Shown: piece by piece, positions 1-8,939 of the stretch
Numbering within the stretch: position 1 is the stretch's first letter
Layout: each line of letters begins with the position of its first letter
Assembly: GCF_001956855.1 (NCBI RefSeq)
Contig: NZ_MTHD01000001.1
Location: forward strand, 496,001 to 560,000
DNA: 64,000 bases
Direction: 5' to 3'
Source of the DNA: Azonexus hydrophilus
Lineage (GTDB): Bacteria; Pseudomonadota; Gammaproteobacteria; Burkholderiales; Rhodocyclaceae
The notes under the pieces: generated by a model
Database searches by the model: none
Seen by the model: the letters and a program-made list of their open reading frames with translations, nothing else
What the model was told of the DNA's origin: nothing
Position numbers and translations under genes: made by a program

Positions 1-1
1 T

Positions 2-652
2 TATCAGACCATGGATGTGCGCCTGACCGACAGCACCGCCTCCTTCAAGGCAGATGACGGCGCTGTGGGCTGGAATGTCGGCGCCTTGTTTACCCTGTCT
101 CCGGCGATGCGCGTCGGGGTTGCCTATCGTTCCGGCATTGATTACAAACTCGAAGGTCGGCGCAACGGCGTTGCCGCCAAGGCCGATGTCGAGTTGCCCG
201 GCGTTTTCACGCTGTCGGTCTGGCAACAGGTTTCTGATCGCTGGGAGGCGATGGGTGACCTGTCCTACACGCGCTGGAGTTCGGTTGATCGTGTCGCCGT
301 AGTCAATCGCGCCACTGGCGCCGTGCTGGCCAACGAAGTCTTCAATGCCGACAATGCCTGGCGAATTGCCTGGGGCGCTGCCTACAAGATGAGCGATACC
401 AGCAAGTTCAAGTTTGGCGTTGCCTATGATCGTTCGCCGGTGAGCGACAGCAATCGCAGCGTCCGTCTGCCGGATAACGACCGCCTCTGGCTGTCGCTTG
501 GTGGTCAGTGGAAGTTCGGTCGTGCCAGTGTCATTGATGCCGGTTACGCCTATCGCTACATGCGGGATGCGAAAATTGCCGACGGTGCAGCGGTCGGCAA
601 GTACGAGAGCGGTGCCCACGTGGTTGGCGTCCAGTACTCCGTCGGGTTCTAA
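2..652 (+). CDS. FadL-family outer membrane transporter, C-terminal part
   Basis: The frame is open to the left edge, so only the last 216 codons of the gene are visible. The protein is a series of alternating amphipathic beta strands rich in Gly, Tyr and Trp (for example VGVAYRSGIDYKLEG and MGDLSYTRWSSV) and ends in a terminal Phe, as outer membrane barrels do. The pattern matches the second half of the FadL/OmpP1/TodX family, which carries long-chain fatty acids or hydrophobic aromatics across the outer membrane. The N-terminal hatch domain and signal peptide lie outside the window. The next gene starts 6 bases after the stop, so an operon with the DUF2802 gene is possible. The substrate cannot be told from this part. 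Confidence 0.85.
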   Translation, partial: YQTMDVRLTDSTASFKADDGAVGWNVGALFTLSPAMRVGVAYRSGIDYKLEGRRNGVAAKADVELPGVFTLSVWQQVSDRWEAMGDLSYTRWSSVDRVAVVNRATGAVLANEVFNADNAWRIAWGAAYKMSDTSKFKFGVAYDRSPVSDSNRSVRLPDNDRLWLSLGGQWKFGRASVIDAGYAYRYMRDAKIADGAAVGKYESGAHVVGVQYSVGF

Positions 653-658
653 GGGGTC

Positions 659-1207
659 GTGTTCGGAGCCGGCTTGCCCTCGCTTGAAATCGCCGGTCTG
701 ACGATCGGCGTTCGCGAGGGTGTGCTTGCGCTGATTTTTCTCGTCGCGCTGTATATCGGCCTTGTGCTGTTCCGGATGCGGCGCCTGACCGGCCAGCCTC
801 GATCAACTGAGGATCGTGAGCCGCCGCTTGTCGGTGCAGCAAGCCAGGATGTCGCTGCAAGCTCGCCGGAGCCAGCGGTTTCGCATTCCGATGACGAGGA
901 TGCCGCTGCCTTTCAAATGACCTCGTCGCGGATGGCCAATGAACTGCTGAATGACGGCCTGGAGCGCGAACTGGCGCAATTGCGCAATGAAGTGGACATC
1001 ATGCGCGGTGAATTGTCGGCGCTGCGCGAGGACATGCTTCAGGAAATGGCGCACCTGCGGGCGACGCAAACCGTGTCACCGATCTATGGTGACGCGATGC
1101 AGATGGCCGCAGCGGGGTACGATGCAGCAATGATTGCCGAGCGCTGCGGGATTGCCCGTGCAGAAGCCGAGCTTGTCGTGGCGCTGGCACGCAGTCAGGT
1201 TCAGTGA
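659..1207 (+). CDS. DUF2802 family membrane-anchored protein
   Basis: The 182-residue product has one N-terminal membrane helix at about residues 18-38, followed by RMRR, which suggests a cytoplasmic C-terminal part. A coiled-coil stretch follows at about 95-140 (ELAQLRNEVDIMRGELSALR). The last 45 residues form a small helical domain (AGYDAAMIAERCGIARAEA) that looks like a helix-turn-helix and matches DUF2802 of beta- and gammaproteobacteria. The start is GTG, with AGGGG shortly upstream. The stop overlaps the start region of the SPOR gene, so the two are probably cotranslated. The function of the family is unknown. Confidence 0.75.
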   Translation: MFGAGLPSLEIAGLTIGVREGVLALIFLVALYIGLVLFRMRRLTGQPRSTEDREPPLVGAASQDVAASSPEPAVSHSDDEDAAAFQMTSSRMANELLNDGLERELAQLRNEVDIMRGELSALREDMLQEMAHLRATQTVSPIYGDAMQMAAAGYDAAMIAERCGIARAEAELVVALARSQVQ

Positions 1208-1215
1208 GGATGACG

Positions 1216-1989
1216 ATGCCGGAAAAGACCGAAACAACGGATGTGAGCCCCGATCTACGCAATCAGCTGGCCAAGCGCCTGGCGGTGGCGGGTGGTCTGG
1301 TGGCCATCCTGCTCGGCATGCTGGCCGTTTTCGATCATTTCTCTCAGCCGGCTGATGAACGGGAACTGCAGGTTTTTACCCAACCGGTTCCCGTTGCTCC
1401 GAAGAAAATGGTGACGCAGCCGGTAACGCCGGCGGAGATTGTGCCAGAGCCGACGACAGAACCGCTCGAGACAGCGGCCGTGGCGCCTGTCGCCGAAGCG
1501 GAAACGCCGCCACCTCCGGTGGTTGCAGCAGAGCCGGCGGCAGAACCCGCCCGGGTGCCCGCAGCCACAAACCGGTCCGCAGCACGCACTGCAACGCCGG
1601 CGAAAGAGCCCGCTGTGGTCCCGGAAATGACCTCTGCACCGCCCATTGCACCGACGCCGGTCGATCAGCCCAGCCGCAAACCGGTGCCGCCGACAGCTCG
1701 GGTGATCGAGTCCGTTCCTGCTTCGTCTCCCGCGCCGGTTGCTCCCGTCACGCCGGCCGGTGCGCCGCGGCTGTTCTCGGGCTTCGTGCTGCAGGCGGGA
1801 GTTTTTACCAGTGCCCAGCGTGCCGAGGAACTGCATGCCAAGCTGACCTTGAGCGGTGTGCCGTCGCAGATCGAGACCCGTGTTCAGGTCGGGCCGTTCA
1901 GGACGCGCAAGGAAGCCGCAGAGGCGCAGGCCAGACTGCACGAACTCGGTATCGACACCATCCTGGTGGCGCCGAAAAGCGCCCGCTAA
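1216..1989 (+). CDS. SPOR domain protein
   Basis: The product is about 257 residues. It has a short cytoplasmic start, one membrane helix (about 15-35, LVAILLGMLAVF), a long Pro/Ala/Glu-rich periplasmic linker (about 50-175) and a C-terminal SPOR domain of about 70 residues beginning at FVLQAGVFTSAQRAEEL. SPOR domains bind denuded peptidoglycan glycan strands at septa, so a role in envelope or division is likely, as for DedD or FtsN. Three in-frame starts are close together (GTG 1204, ATG 1210, ATG 1216). The ATG at 1216 has GAGG six bases upstream and is preferred. The stop overlaps the end of the convergent TPR gene by 4 bases. Confidence 0.8.
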   Translation: MPEKTETTDVSPDLRNQLAKRLAVAGGLVAILLGMLAVFDHFSQPADERELQVFTQPVPVAPKKMVTQPVTPAEIVPEPTTEPLETAAVAPVAEAETPPPPVVAAEPAAEPARVPAATNRSAARTATPAKEPAVVPEMTSAPPIAPTPVDQPSRKPVPPTARVIESVPASSPAPVAPVTPAGAPRLFSGFVLQAGVFTSAQRAEELHAKLTLSGVPSQIETRVQVGPFRTRKEAAEAQARLHELGIDTILVAPKSAR

Positions 1990-2306
1990 GCGCTTTTTTG
2001 CAAGCGGCGGGCAAAGACTTTCATTTCCTTGGCCGCCTGGATGTCGCCCTTGGCTTCGGCAACGGCGATGCCTGCCTCATAGGCCTGCACTGCGCCAGCA
2101 GCGTCGCCGTTCTCGGCCAAGGCCTTGCCCAGCGCCTTCCATGCCGCCGAATACTGCGGGTCGCGTTCAACTGCTGCACGGAAGCAATTTGCCGCCTGTT
2201 GCGGCGCCGCCGCCTTGAGGTACTCATTGCCCAGCGAGAAGCGGAGCAGGGCGCCGTCACGCGGGCCGTCGATCATTTTTTCCAGGGATTCGATACGCGG
2301 GTTCAT
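1986..2306 (-). CDS. Small TPR-repeat protein
   Basis: The 106-residue soluble protein consists of about three tetratricopeptide-like helical hairpins. The clearest is residues 22-75, with the pattern SLGNEYL..A...[26 protein letters not shown] and the typical Ala, Gly and Pro positions. It has no signal peptide and no membrane segment. TPR proteins are scaffolds for protein contacts, and the partner is not evident here. It is divergent from ridA, with 53 bases between the start codons. Confidence 0.75.
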   Translation of the reverse strand: MNPRIESLEKMIDGPRDGALLRFSLGNEYLKAAAPQQAANCFRAAVERDPQYSAAWKALGKALAENGDAAGAVQAYEAGIAVAEAKGDIQAAKEMKVFARRLQKSA

Positions 2307-2359
2307 TGATGCTCGGGTCTAAAATAGCGGCTTTCGCCAATCATCAGAAGGAATTCCAC

Positions 2360-2740
2360 ATGGCCAAGACCATCATCGCCACGCCGAACGCACCGGCTGC
2401 CATCGGCACCTATTCGCAAGCCGTGCGCGTCGGCGATACCGTCTACCTGTCCGGGCAGATCGGTCTCGATCCGGCGACCATGCAGATGGTAGACGGTATC
2501 GACGCGCAAATCGTTCGCGTCTTCGAAAATCTCAAGGCGGTTGCCGAGGCCGCCGGCGGTTCGCTGGCCGACGTGGTCAAGCTCAATGTCTTCCTCACCG
2601 ACCTCGGCAACTTCGCCAAGGTCAACGAAACGATGGCGCGCTACTTCAGCGAGCCGTTCCCGGCGCGTGCTGCCGTTGGTGTCAAGGAACTGCCGCGCGG
2701 CGCCCAGGTCGAGGCCGATGCGGTGATGTTCATCGGCTGA
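2360..2740 (+). CDS. ridA: RidA family enamine/imine deaminase
   Basis: The 126-residue product has the complete RidA (YjgF/YER057c) fold. Landmarks are [18 protein letters not shown] at the start, [11 protein letters not shown] in the middle, and the [22 protein letters not shown] end. The Arg in the RAAVGV segment binds the substrate carboxylate in this family. RidA hydrolyses reactive 2-aminoacrylate-type enamines released by PLP enzymes, and protects enzymes in the cytosol. An in-frame upstream ATG at 2306 exists, but the ATG at 2360 is preceded by AGAAGGA and begins the conserved sequence. recG starts 7 bases after the stop, so the two genes are likely cotranscribed. Confidence 0.93.
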   Translation: MAKTIIATPNAPAAIGTYSQAVRVGDTVYLSGQIGLDPATMQMVDGIDAQIVRVFENLKAVAEAAGGSLADVVKLNVFLTDLGNFAKVNETMARYFSEPFPARAAVGVKELPRGAQVEADAVMFIG

Positions 2741-2747
2741 TTGCCGG

Positions 2748-4775
2748 ATGTCGCTGGCGCCGATCCGCGCCTCCGATGCGCTGAAGAAAAAGCTGGCCAA
2801 GCTCGGTCTCCACACGGAGGCCGATCTGCTGGTGCATCTGCCGCTGCGCTACGAGGACGAAACGCGCATCACCGAACTCGCCCGCGCCTTTACCGGCGAG
2901 GCGGTGCAACTCGAACTGCGAGTGCTGAACAACGAGATCCAGTTCAAGCCGCGCCGGCAGATGGTCGTGCGCGCCTGCGACGACAGTGGCGAGATCACGC
3001 TGCGCTTCTTCAGCTTTTATCCGAACCAGCAGGCGGCGCTGAGCGAAGGCTCGCGGGTGCGGGTTTTCGGCGAGGTGCGCGGTGGCTTCTTCGGGCTGGA
3101 GATGGTGCATCCGCGCTTTCACAAGATCGCCGAGGGCGATCCGCTGCCGGCGGAAATGACGCCGATTTACCCGTCGACCGCAGGATTGGCCACTTCCGCG
3201 CTACAGAAGCTGATCGGCCGGGCGCTGGCCGACGGCGACCTGTCCGAGACGCTGCCTGACGAGATTCGCCAGCGCCTCAAGCTGCCTGGCTTGGCCCGCA
3301 GCATCCATTTCCTGCACCGGCCGCCGCCGGGCACCGACGTCGATACGCTGCACGCCCGCAATCATCCGGCCTGGCGGCGGGTCAAGTTCGACGAGGTGCT
3401 GGCCCAGCAACTGTCGCTGCGCCGCGCCTATCTTGCCCGTCGCGAGCAGGGCGCACCGGTGCTGGTGGCGCAGGACGACCTTGGTGCCCGCCTGCTCGAC
3501 CGCCTGCCGTTCGGCCTGACCGGCGCGCAGTTACGGGCGATGGCCGAGATTGCCGGCGACCTCGCCCAGCCCTACCCGATGCAGCGCCTGCTGCAGGGTG
3601 ACGTCGGTGCCGGCAAGACCATCGTCGCCGCGCTGGCTGCTTGCCAGACGATTTCCGCCGGCTGGCAGGCGGCATTCATGGCGCCGACCGAAATCCTCGC
3701 CGAGCAGCATTACCTGAAACTCAAGGACTGGCTGGAGCCGCTCGGCGTGCGCGTTGCTTGGCTGTCCGGCAGCCTGAAGTCCAAGGCCAAGCGCGAGCAA
3801 CTGGCGGCGACGGCGGCCGACGCGCAACTGGTGGTCGGTACGCACGCGCTGATCCAGGACGGCGTCGACTTCGCCAGACTGGGCCTGGCCATCGTCGACG
3901 AGCAGCACCGTTTCGGCGTCGCCCAGCGCCTGGCGCTGCGCAAGAAGGGCAGCAACCCGCACCAGTTGATGATGTCGGCGACGCCGATCCCGCGCACGCT
4001 GGCGATGAGTTACTACGCCGACCTCGACGTCACCGTGCTCGACGAACTGCCGCCCGGCCGGACGCCGATCAAAACCCGGCTGGTCGCCGACAACCGCCGC
4101 CAGGACGTCGTCGGCTTCGTCAAGAAGCATGTCGAGGAAGGCCGCCAGGCCTACTGGGTGTGCCCGCTGATCGAGGAATCGGAAGCGCTGCAGTTGCAGA
4201 CGGCGCAGGAAACCTATGAACAGCTTTTTGTCGATTTGCCGGGGTTGACCGTAGGATTGGTGCACGGCCGGCTGAAGGCCGACGAGAAGCAGGCGGTGAT
4301 GGCCGCCTTCGCCGCCGGCGACATCGATGTGCTGGTGGCGACGACGGTGATCGAAGTCGGCGTCGATGTGCCGAATGCCAGCCTGATGGTCATCGAGCAC
4401 GCCGAACGCTTCGGCCTGTCGCAACTGCACCAGCTGCGCGGCCGCGTCGGGCGCGGCCAGTACGAATCGAGCTGCGTGCTGATCTACGCCGGACCGCTCG
4501 GCGAGATCGCCCGCCAGCGCCTGAAGATCATTTTCGAGCATACCGATGGTTTCGAGATTGCCCGCCAGGACCTGCAGATCCGCGGCCCCGGCGAATTCGT
4601 CGGGGCTCGCCAGAGCGGCGTGCCGCTGCTACGCTACGCCGATCTCGAAATGGACGCCGACCTGGTCGAGATGGCGCGCGAAGTCGCCGAGGAAATGCTG
4701 ACCGAGCATCCGGACCTGGCCGAGAAACACCTGCAGCGCTGGCTCGGCGCCCGCGAGGAATTGCTCAAGTCGTAA
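2748..4775 (+). CDS. recG: ATP-dependent DNA helicase RecG
   Basis: At 675 residues the product is close to the usual RecG length. It has an N-terminal wedge/OB domain (about 50-150), then superfamily 2 helicase motifs: Walker A GDVGAGKT near residue 285, the DEQH box in VDEQHRFG near 385, the SATPIPRTL motif III, and the C-terminal motif VI QLRGRVGRG near 565. The conserved TRG region follows. RecG branch-migrates Holliday junctions and remodels stalled forks and R-loops. The 3-prime end overlaps the convergent hydrolase gene by 11 bases. The coding sequence contains copies of variants of the iterated word described separately. Confidence 0.97.
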   Translation: MSLAPIRASDALKKKLAKLGLHTEADLLVHLPLRYEDETRITELARAFTGEAVQLELRVLNNEIQFKPRRQMVVRACDDSGEITLRFFSFYPNQQAALSEGSRVRVFGEVRGGFFGLEMVHPRFHKIAEGDPLPAEMTPIYPSTAGLATSALQKLIGRALADGDLSETLPDEIRQRLKLPGLARSIHFLHRPPPGTDVDTLHARNHPAWRRVKFDEVLAQQLSLRRAYLARREQGAPVLVAQDDLGARLLDRLPFGLTGAQLRAMAEIAGDLAQPYPMQRLLQGDVGAGKTIVAALAACQTISAGWQAAFMAPTEILAEQHYLKLKDWLEPLGVRVAWLSGSLKSKAKREQLAATAADAQLVVGTHALIQDGVDFARLGLAIVDEQHRFGVAQRLALRKKGSNPHQLMMSATPIPRTLAMSYYADLDVTVLDELPPGRTPIKTRLVADNRRQDVVGFVKKHVEEGRQAYWVCPLIEESEALQLQTAQETYEQLFVDLPGLTVGLVHGRLKADEKQAVMAAFAAGDIDVLVATTVIEVGVDVPNASLMVIEHAERFGLSQLHQLRGRVGRGQYESSCVLIYAGPLGEIARQRLKIIFEHTDGFEIARQDLQIRGPGEFVGARQSGVPLLRYADLEMDADLVEMAREVAEEMLTEHPDLAEKHLQRWLGAREELLKS

Positions 4776-5655
4776 ACCAGTCCTCGATCAACGCCGCCAC
4801 CTGTTCCGGCTGGTCGTGGTGGAGCATGTGGTCGGCCTGGTCGATCCACGCTTCGCGGACATCGGCGAAGCAGGCTCGGCGGGCTTCCCAGTCGCCGGGG
4901 CGGGTGGCGAAATCGCGCACGATCCACGATTGCCGGCCGGCGACCCAGAGCACCGGACAGGTGATTTCGCGCCAGATCGCCATCGACTCCTCCAGACGGA
5001 ACAGGTTGGGCGACATCGCCTTGTGCCAGCGGTCGCCATTCCAGATGATGCCGTGCCGGTACTCGCCACCCTTGGTCGTGCCATCGCCGATCCGCGCCAG
5101 GTGCCGCGACAGGAAATCAGCGCGCTCCTGCGTCAGGTAGGGATCGGTCTTCATCAGGCGCCGGGCAAAGGCCGGCCGATCCGGATAGACATGCAGGCGC
5201 GGCGGATTCTTCAGTTCGCCCAGCCAGTGCCGATAGCGGTCGGCCGCCATGTCCGGGGTGGTCGGCGCAATACCGAAGCCTTCCAGTGAAATCAGCTTTT
5301 CGACGCGATCCGGATACAGCCCGGCATACAGCGTGCCGATGATGCCGCCCATGCTGTGGCCGGCCAGCCGAACCTGCCCTTGCGGCGCGTAACGGTCGAT
5401 GATGGCCAGCATGTCGCCCATGTGTTCGGCGAAGAAATAGGGGCGATCCAGCCATTGCGACGGGCCGAAGCCGCGCCAGTCGGGGGCGATGATGTTCCAG
5501 TCCTGCTGCAGTTCGTCGACGACGAGCTGCCAGGAGGCGGAAACATCCATCCAGCCGTGCAGCAGGAACAGTGTCGGCGCCTCGGGATTGCCCCAGCGGC
5601 GGATATGCAGGCGGACGCCGGCGTGGTCAAGGAATTCGGAACGGGATGGGCGCAT
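4765..5655 (-). CDS. Alpha/beta hydrolase
   Basis: The 296-residue protein has a classic alpha/beta hydrolase fold: the oxyanion segment LFLLHGWMD near residue 28, the nucleophile elbow GHSMGG near residue 100, an Asp-bearing strand after VLWVAG near 235, and a C-terminal His in QADHMLHHDQPEQV. A start 30 codons upstream is possible, but MRPSRSEFLDHAG is where family similarity would begin. The substrate cannot be deduced. Relatives include epoxide hydrolases, haloalkane dehalogenases and esterases. It is convergent with recG and overlaps its end. Confidence 0.85.
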   Translation of the reverse strand: MRPSRSEFLDHAGVRLHIRRWGNPEAPTLFLLHGWMDVSASWQLVVDELQQDWNIIAPDWRGFGPSQWLDRPYFFAEHMGDMLAIIDRYAPQGQVRLAGHSMGGIIGTLYAGLYPDRVEKLISLEGFGIAPTTPDMAADRYRHWLGELKNPPRLHVYPDRPAFARRLMKTDPYLTQERADFLSRHLARIGDGTTKGGEYRHGIIWNGDRWHKAMSPNLFRLEESMAIWREITCPVLWVAGRQSWIVRDFATRPGDWEARRACFADVREAWIDQADHMLHHDQPEQVAALIEDWFTT

Positions 5656-5790
5656 GGACTGACGGAACGGGAATCGGGCCTCGATTTTAAGACCTGCGGG
5701 CGGTTTGGTGCATCCGGTGTGTGTCAGTGGTCGTGTCAATGGCATATAATCCGCGCCGCATCCATTTTCGTTTCCTTTTCGGGAGTTTTC

Positions 5791-6537
5791 ATGAAACGTC
5801 GAGATTTCGTCCTGTTGGCCACGCTGTTTTCAGGCGTCAGTGCCGTCAATGTGGCGCAGGCCCAATTCAACTTCGGCAAGGCGCTGGAAGCCGGTAAAAG
5901 CCTGCTGGAATCGGAAACCCTGTCCGATGCCGACCTGCAATCATATTTCGACCAGATGGCAGCCGATTCCGATGCCAAGAACAAGCTGGCCGGGCCGAAG
6001 GATGCCTACGGCAAGCGTATCGCCAAACTGGCCAAGGGGCTGGACAGCTACGACGGGCTCAAACTCGACATCAAGGCCTACCTGACGCCGGAAGTGAACG
6101 CCTTCGCCATGGCCAATGGCACGATCCGCGTTTATAGCGGCTTGATGGACAAATTCACCGACGATGAGATCCGCTACGTGATCGGTCACGAAATCGGTCA
6201 CGTCAAGGCTGGTCATACCAAGGCCCGGATCCAGACGGCGATGCGCACCAGTGCCTTGCGCAGTGCGCTGGCCTCGACCGGCGGCAAGACTGCCGAACTG
6301 GCCGAGTCACAACTGGGCGATCTGTTCGAGCAGGTGGTCCGTGCCCAACATTCGCAGGCCAACGAGAACGAGGCCGACGATCTGGCGATGCGGTTCATGA
6401 AAACCAAGGGCTACCCATCGGTCGCCTGCGTCAGCGCCCTGGAAAAACTCGATGCGCTGGGCGGTGGTGGCGCCTCCTGGCTGTCTACGCATCCCAGCCC
6501 GAAAGCTCGCGCCGAGCGCATGCGCACGCAGGTGTGA
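5791..6537 (+). CDS. Periplasmic M48-family metalloprotease
   Basis: The 248-residue protein begins with a signal peptide (MKRRDFVLLATLFSG...AQA; possibly Tat-type because of the RR pair). It carries the zinc protease motif HEIGH at about residue 132, with the third ligand Glu in NENEADDLAMRF near 195. This is the M48 (Oma1/HtpX/LoiP) arrangement without the membrane helices of HtpX, so it is probably a soluble periplasmic protease for damaged envelope proteins. A longer open frame upstream has no family similarity. The start at 5791 lies a short distance after GGGAG. Confidence 0.88.
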   Translation: MKRRDFVLLATLFSGVSAVNVAQAQFNFGKALEAGKSLLESETLSDADLQSYFDQMAADSDAKNKLAGPKDAYGKRIAKLAKGLDSYDGLKLDIKAYLTPEVNAFAMANGTIRVYSGLMDKFTDDEIRYVIGHEIGHVKAGHTKARIQTAMRTSALRSALASTGGKTAELAESQLGDLFEQVVRAQHSQANENEADDLAMRFMKTKGYPSVACVSALEKLDALGGGGASWLSTHPSPKARAERMRTQV

Positions 6538-6554
6538 GGCGAGCGGCGGGCAGC

Positions 6555-7052
6555 TTATTCGTCCGCCCAGTAATCGACCGCGTCGGCCTGCCGGCCGACA
6601 TGGGCGAAAGTGCGTGCCGCCTTGTCGCCGCCGGGGGCGCTACCGGCGACGACAAAGAATTTCCCTGAATCGGGATAGATCATCACGTCGGGCGCATGTT
6701 GTGTCGACACGCAGAGATAACGCAGCGGAGCAGTGCCGTCGTTGACAATCTGGTGGGCGGCTGCCGGGTCGCCACCGGGGAAGCCGAGTACATCGCCGGC
6801 GCGTACCGCATACTCGGCGTCAGCATGATGCAGCCGGCCGCTGCCGCTCAGGATCAGCACCAGTTCGTCGTTGGCCAGGTGGGCATGGCGCGGCCAGGCC
6901 GACTTGCCCGGCGGTATCTCGCTCAGGCGGCAGCCCAACCCCTTCAGGCCGAGCAGTGCGCCGATGCCGGCGTTGGCCGAGGCGAAGCGCTCGCCGTGTG
7001 ATTCTGGGTGCAATTCAAGTGTATCCAGGTGAACGAAAGGGGGTGTTGTCAT
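6555..7052 (-). CDS. Cupin domain protein
   Basis: The 165-residue soluble protein carries one double-stranded beta-helix domain. Motif 1 is in WPRHAHLANDELVLILSGSG with metal-type His and Glu residues (about 52-72), and motif 2 is around FPGGDPAAAHQIVNDG (about 95-110). Cupins of this size bind a metal and act as small oxygenases, isomerases or sugar-binding proteins, and the activity is not clear here. The start at 7052 has GGAGG eight bases upstream. It is convergent with the M48 gene and 38 bases downstream of the PaaI gene stop, so it may belong to that minus-strand operon. Confidence 0.8.
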   Translation of the reverse strand: MTTPPFVHLDTLELHPESHGERFASANAGIGALLGLKGLGCRLSEIPPGKSAWPRHAHLANDELVLILSGSGRLHHADAEYAVRAGDVLGFPGGDPAAAHQIVNDGTAPLRYLCVSTQHAPDVMIYPDSGKFFVVAGSAPGGDKAARTFAHVGRQADAVDYWADE

Positions 7053-7090
7053 CGTCTATTCCTCCTCGTGCGCTTGACTATAAACCCTGA

Positions 7091-7486
7091 TCAGCGCGTC
7101 AGATAGAAAGAGCCGATGGCTGTGCCGACCAGGCGTTCGGCAACCGACGCCCGGGCTTCGGCCACCGCCAGCCGTCCACCCAGGCGCAGTACCTCGACGG
7201 CAACAGCGACCCGCTCGCCGACATGGGCCGGGGCACAGTAGTGGATGTCGAGCTGAGTGGTCACGAGTAGCGCCGCCGGCCGGCCGCTGCGGTGTGCCAG
7301 GCGATAGACGCTCTCCCCGAGGGCGCTGTCGAAGACGCTGGCGAGCACGCCGCCATGCAGGGTGCCTGCGCCGTTGAGGTGGCGCTTGCCGACCTTGAAC
7401 GACATGTTGGCGTCGCCACCGTCCAGGCGGACCAGAGGATTGCTCGACAGGTGGCGGAAGTTGTCGCATTCGTGCAGCGTGTTCAT
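7091..7486 (-). CDS. PaaI-type hotdog thioesterase
   Basis: The 131-residue protein has the hotdog-fold thioesterase signature NGAGTLHGGVLASVFDSALGE (about 36-57), followed by the two strands LVTTQLDIHYCAPAHVGE and AVAEARASV. This matches PaaI/YbgC-like acyl-CoA thioesterases, which release CoA from acyl- or aryl-CoA. Its start codon overlaps the stop of the upstream DUF2917 gene (ATGA), which decides the start over the much longer open frame. The natural acyl group is unknown. Confidence 0.85.
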   Translation of the reverse strand: MNTLHECDNFRHLSSNPLVRLDGGDANMSFKVGKRHLNGAGTLHGGVLASVFDSALGESVYRLAHRSGRPAALLVTTQLDIHYCAPAHVGERVAVAVEVLRLGGRLAVAEARASVAERLVGTAIGSFYLTR

Positions 7487-7842
7487 TGCAGGTCTCCGGT
7501 TGCGATGGAAATGGGATAAGGGGCGCCGATGTTGAGTAGCCAGCCTGCCAGACGCAGGCGCCAGCAGGCTGTTGCCGGCCGGAACTCGATGCGCAGTCTG
7601 GCGCAGCTGCCAGTATCGAAAGCGCTGACGAGGCGCGGCTTGCCTTCTCCGGGCAGGGCCAGCCGGTGGCCGGCGTCGAGGACGAGATCGGCGCTGTCGC
7701 CACTGCTCGTTATCCAGGCGCGGCCCTCTTCCACCGTGAGTGCGGCGATCCGGTGCGGTGACAGCGTGAGCAGTTTGTCCGGGTACAGTTGCAACTGACA
7801 GAACAGCGTGCCGGGTAGCGGAAGGATGGGGCGCTCGGACAT
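7483..7842 (-). CDS. DUF2917 domain protein
   Basis: The 119-residue protein has the compact beta-rich DUF2917 pattern: LYPDKLLTLSPHRIAALTVEEGRAWITSSGDSADLVLDAGH, where WIT and the D-W/D-x-x-L spacing recall a cupin-like half barrel. The start at 7842 has AGGAG seven bases upstream; an ATG nine codons earlier lacks one. It overlaps the thioesterase gene by ATGA. Genes of this family are often beside or divergent from a LysR regulator of the GcvA type, exactly as here. The function of the family is not established. Confidence 0.75.
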   Translation of the reverse strand: MSERPILPLPGTLFCQLQLYPDKLLTLSPHRIAALTVEEGRAWITSSGDSADLVLDAGHRLALPGEGKPRLVSAFDTGSCARLRIEFRPATACWRLRLAGWLLNIGAPYPISIATGDLQ

Positions 7843-7961
7843 GATCTTCTCCTGCGGGCGGCGCTTCACTGGCCTTTGCCGGCTTGACGGAAAGCCGGCA
7901 AAGGCTCAGCATCGAAACGCCTTTCGGTTGCAAATTCCGCATGATGGTTTTTTGCCATTTC

Positions 7962-7972
7962 TTGCGGTCGAC
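7962..7972 (+). repeat. Intergenic copy of the iterated 11-mer TTGCGGTCRAC
   Basis: This exact copy (TTGCGGTCGAC) lies between the divergent DUF2917 and LysR genes. It continues as CCGTAG and a T-run, so the centre GGTCGACC is a perfect palindrome. Because it is outside any coding frame, it cannot be explained by protein constraint. It could also serve as a LysR operator, but the same word occurs in unrelated genes. Confidence 0.7.
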
Positions 7973-8039
7973 CGTAGTTTTTCTTAAAAAACCGGTCGTT
8001 TCAAACGCAATGTTTGCATTAAATGGATGCGTAAAAATC

Positions 8040-8939
8040 ATGCGAAAAGACCTGCTCTCGCTGCCGCCGCTGGAACCGCTGCGCGGCTTTGTCGCCGCCG
8101 CCCGCCGCCGCAGCATCACACTGGCCGCCGCCGACCTGTGCCTGACCCAGTCGGCAATCAGCCGGCAGATCCAGGTACTGGAAAATGCGCTCGGCGTGCC
8201 GCTGTTCGTCCGCAAACACCGCGCCATCGAACTGACCGCAGCCGGCGAGCGCCTGCTCGCAGCCGCAGTTCCCTGGCTGGGCGAATATGGCGAGATCGCC
8301 GCCAGCCTGCGCCAGCGCGCCGAAGTCGCCAACAGCGTCACGATCACCGCCAGCATCGGCGTTACCAGTCTCTGGTTGCTGCCGCGTCTGGGCGAGTTCC
8401 AGGCGGCGTACCCGGAGATCGATGTGCGTGTGGTTGCCGCCAACAAACCCGTGGATCTGGCTCAATCGGATATCGACCTGGCCATCCGCTACCAGCCTGA
8501 GCCGACCATCGGTCGTGGCGATCGCCTGTTGTTCCGGGAGAGTATCGCGCCGGTACTGGCTCCCGGGCTGTGGCAAAAATATGCGGCAACAGCGGACGAA
8601 TTGCCGACGCTGATCGAATACCAGGAGCGAAGTTTGCCGGGGCTTGAGTGGACGCCGTGGCTGGCGACCCTGGATCTGCAGGGCAGGGTGCCGCGCCGGC
8701 TCGGCTTCAATCAGTACGATCAGGCTGTTCAGGCGGCCCTGGCCGGCCACGGTGTCGTGCTCGGCCGCCTGCCGTTGCTGTTTCAGGCCTTGGCCGCCGG
8801 CCGGCTGATATGTTGGCCCGGCGTGTCGCCTTTCGTCAGTCCCTACAGCTACTGGTTGCTGCGAGCTCCGGCGGCGCGCGGCGAGGCGGTTGATTGTTTT
8901 GCCGCGTGGCTGGAAAGTCTTGGCGGCGCGTCTATCTGA
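8040..8939 (+). CDS. LysR-family transcriptional regulator (GcvA-like)
   Basis: The 299-residue protein has an N-terminal winged helix-turn-helix (about 10-68; LAAADLCLTQSAISRQIQVLE is the recognition region) and a periplasmic-binding-like effector domain (about 90-295). The start at 8040 gives the usual family length. Open frame continues upstream to 7884 but lacks similarity. It is divergent from the DUF2917/PaaI pair, which it may control. The 3-prime end overlaps by 8 bases the antisense NTF2-like remnant. The effector is unknown. Confidence 0.88.
   Translation: MRKDLLSLPPLEPLRGFVAAARRRSITLAAADLCLTQSAISRQIQVLENALGVPLFVRKHRAIELTAAGERLLAAAVPWLGEYGEIAASLRQRAEVANSVTITASIGVTSLWLLPRLGEFQAAYPEIDVRVVAANKPVDLAQSDIDLAIRYQPEPTIGRGDRLLFRESIAPVLAPGLWQKYAATADELPTLIEYQERSLPGLEWTPWLATLDLQGRVPRRLGFNQYDQAVQAALAGHGVVLGRLPLLFQALAAGRLICWPGVSPFVSPYSYWLLRAPAARGEAVDCFAAWLESLGGASI

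Noticed and set aside
7487..8446. A 320-codon extension of the PaaI thioesterase
   Set aside because: It runs through the DUF2917 gene and the lysR promoter region; the ATGA overlap gives the true start.
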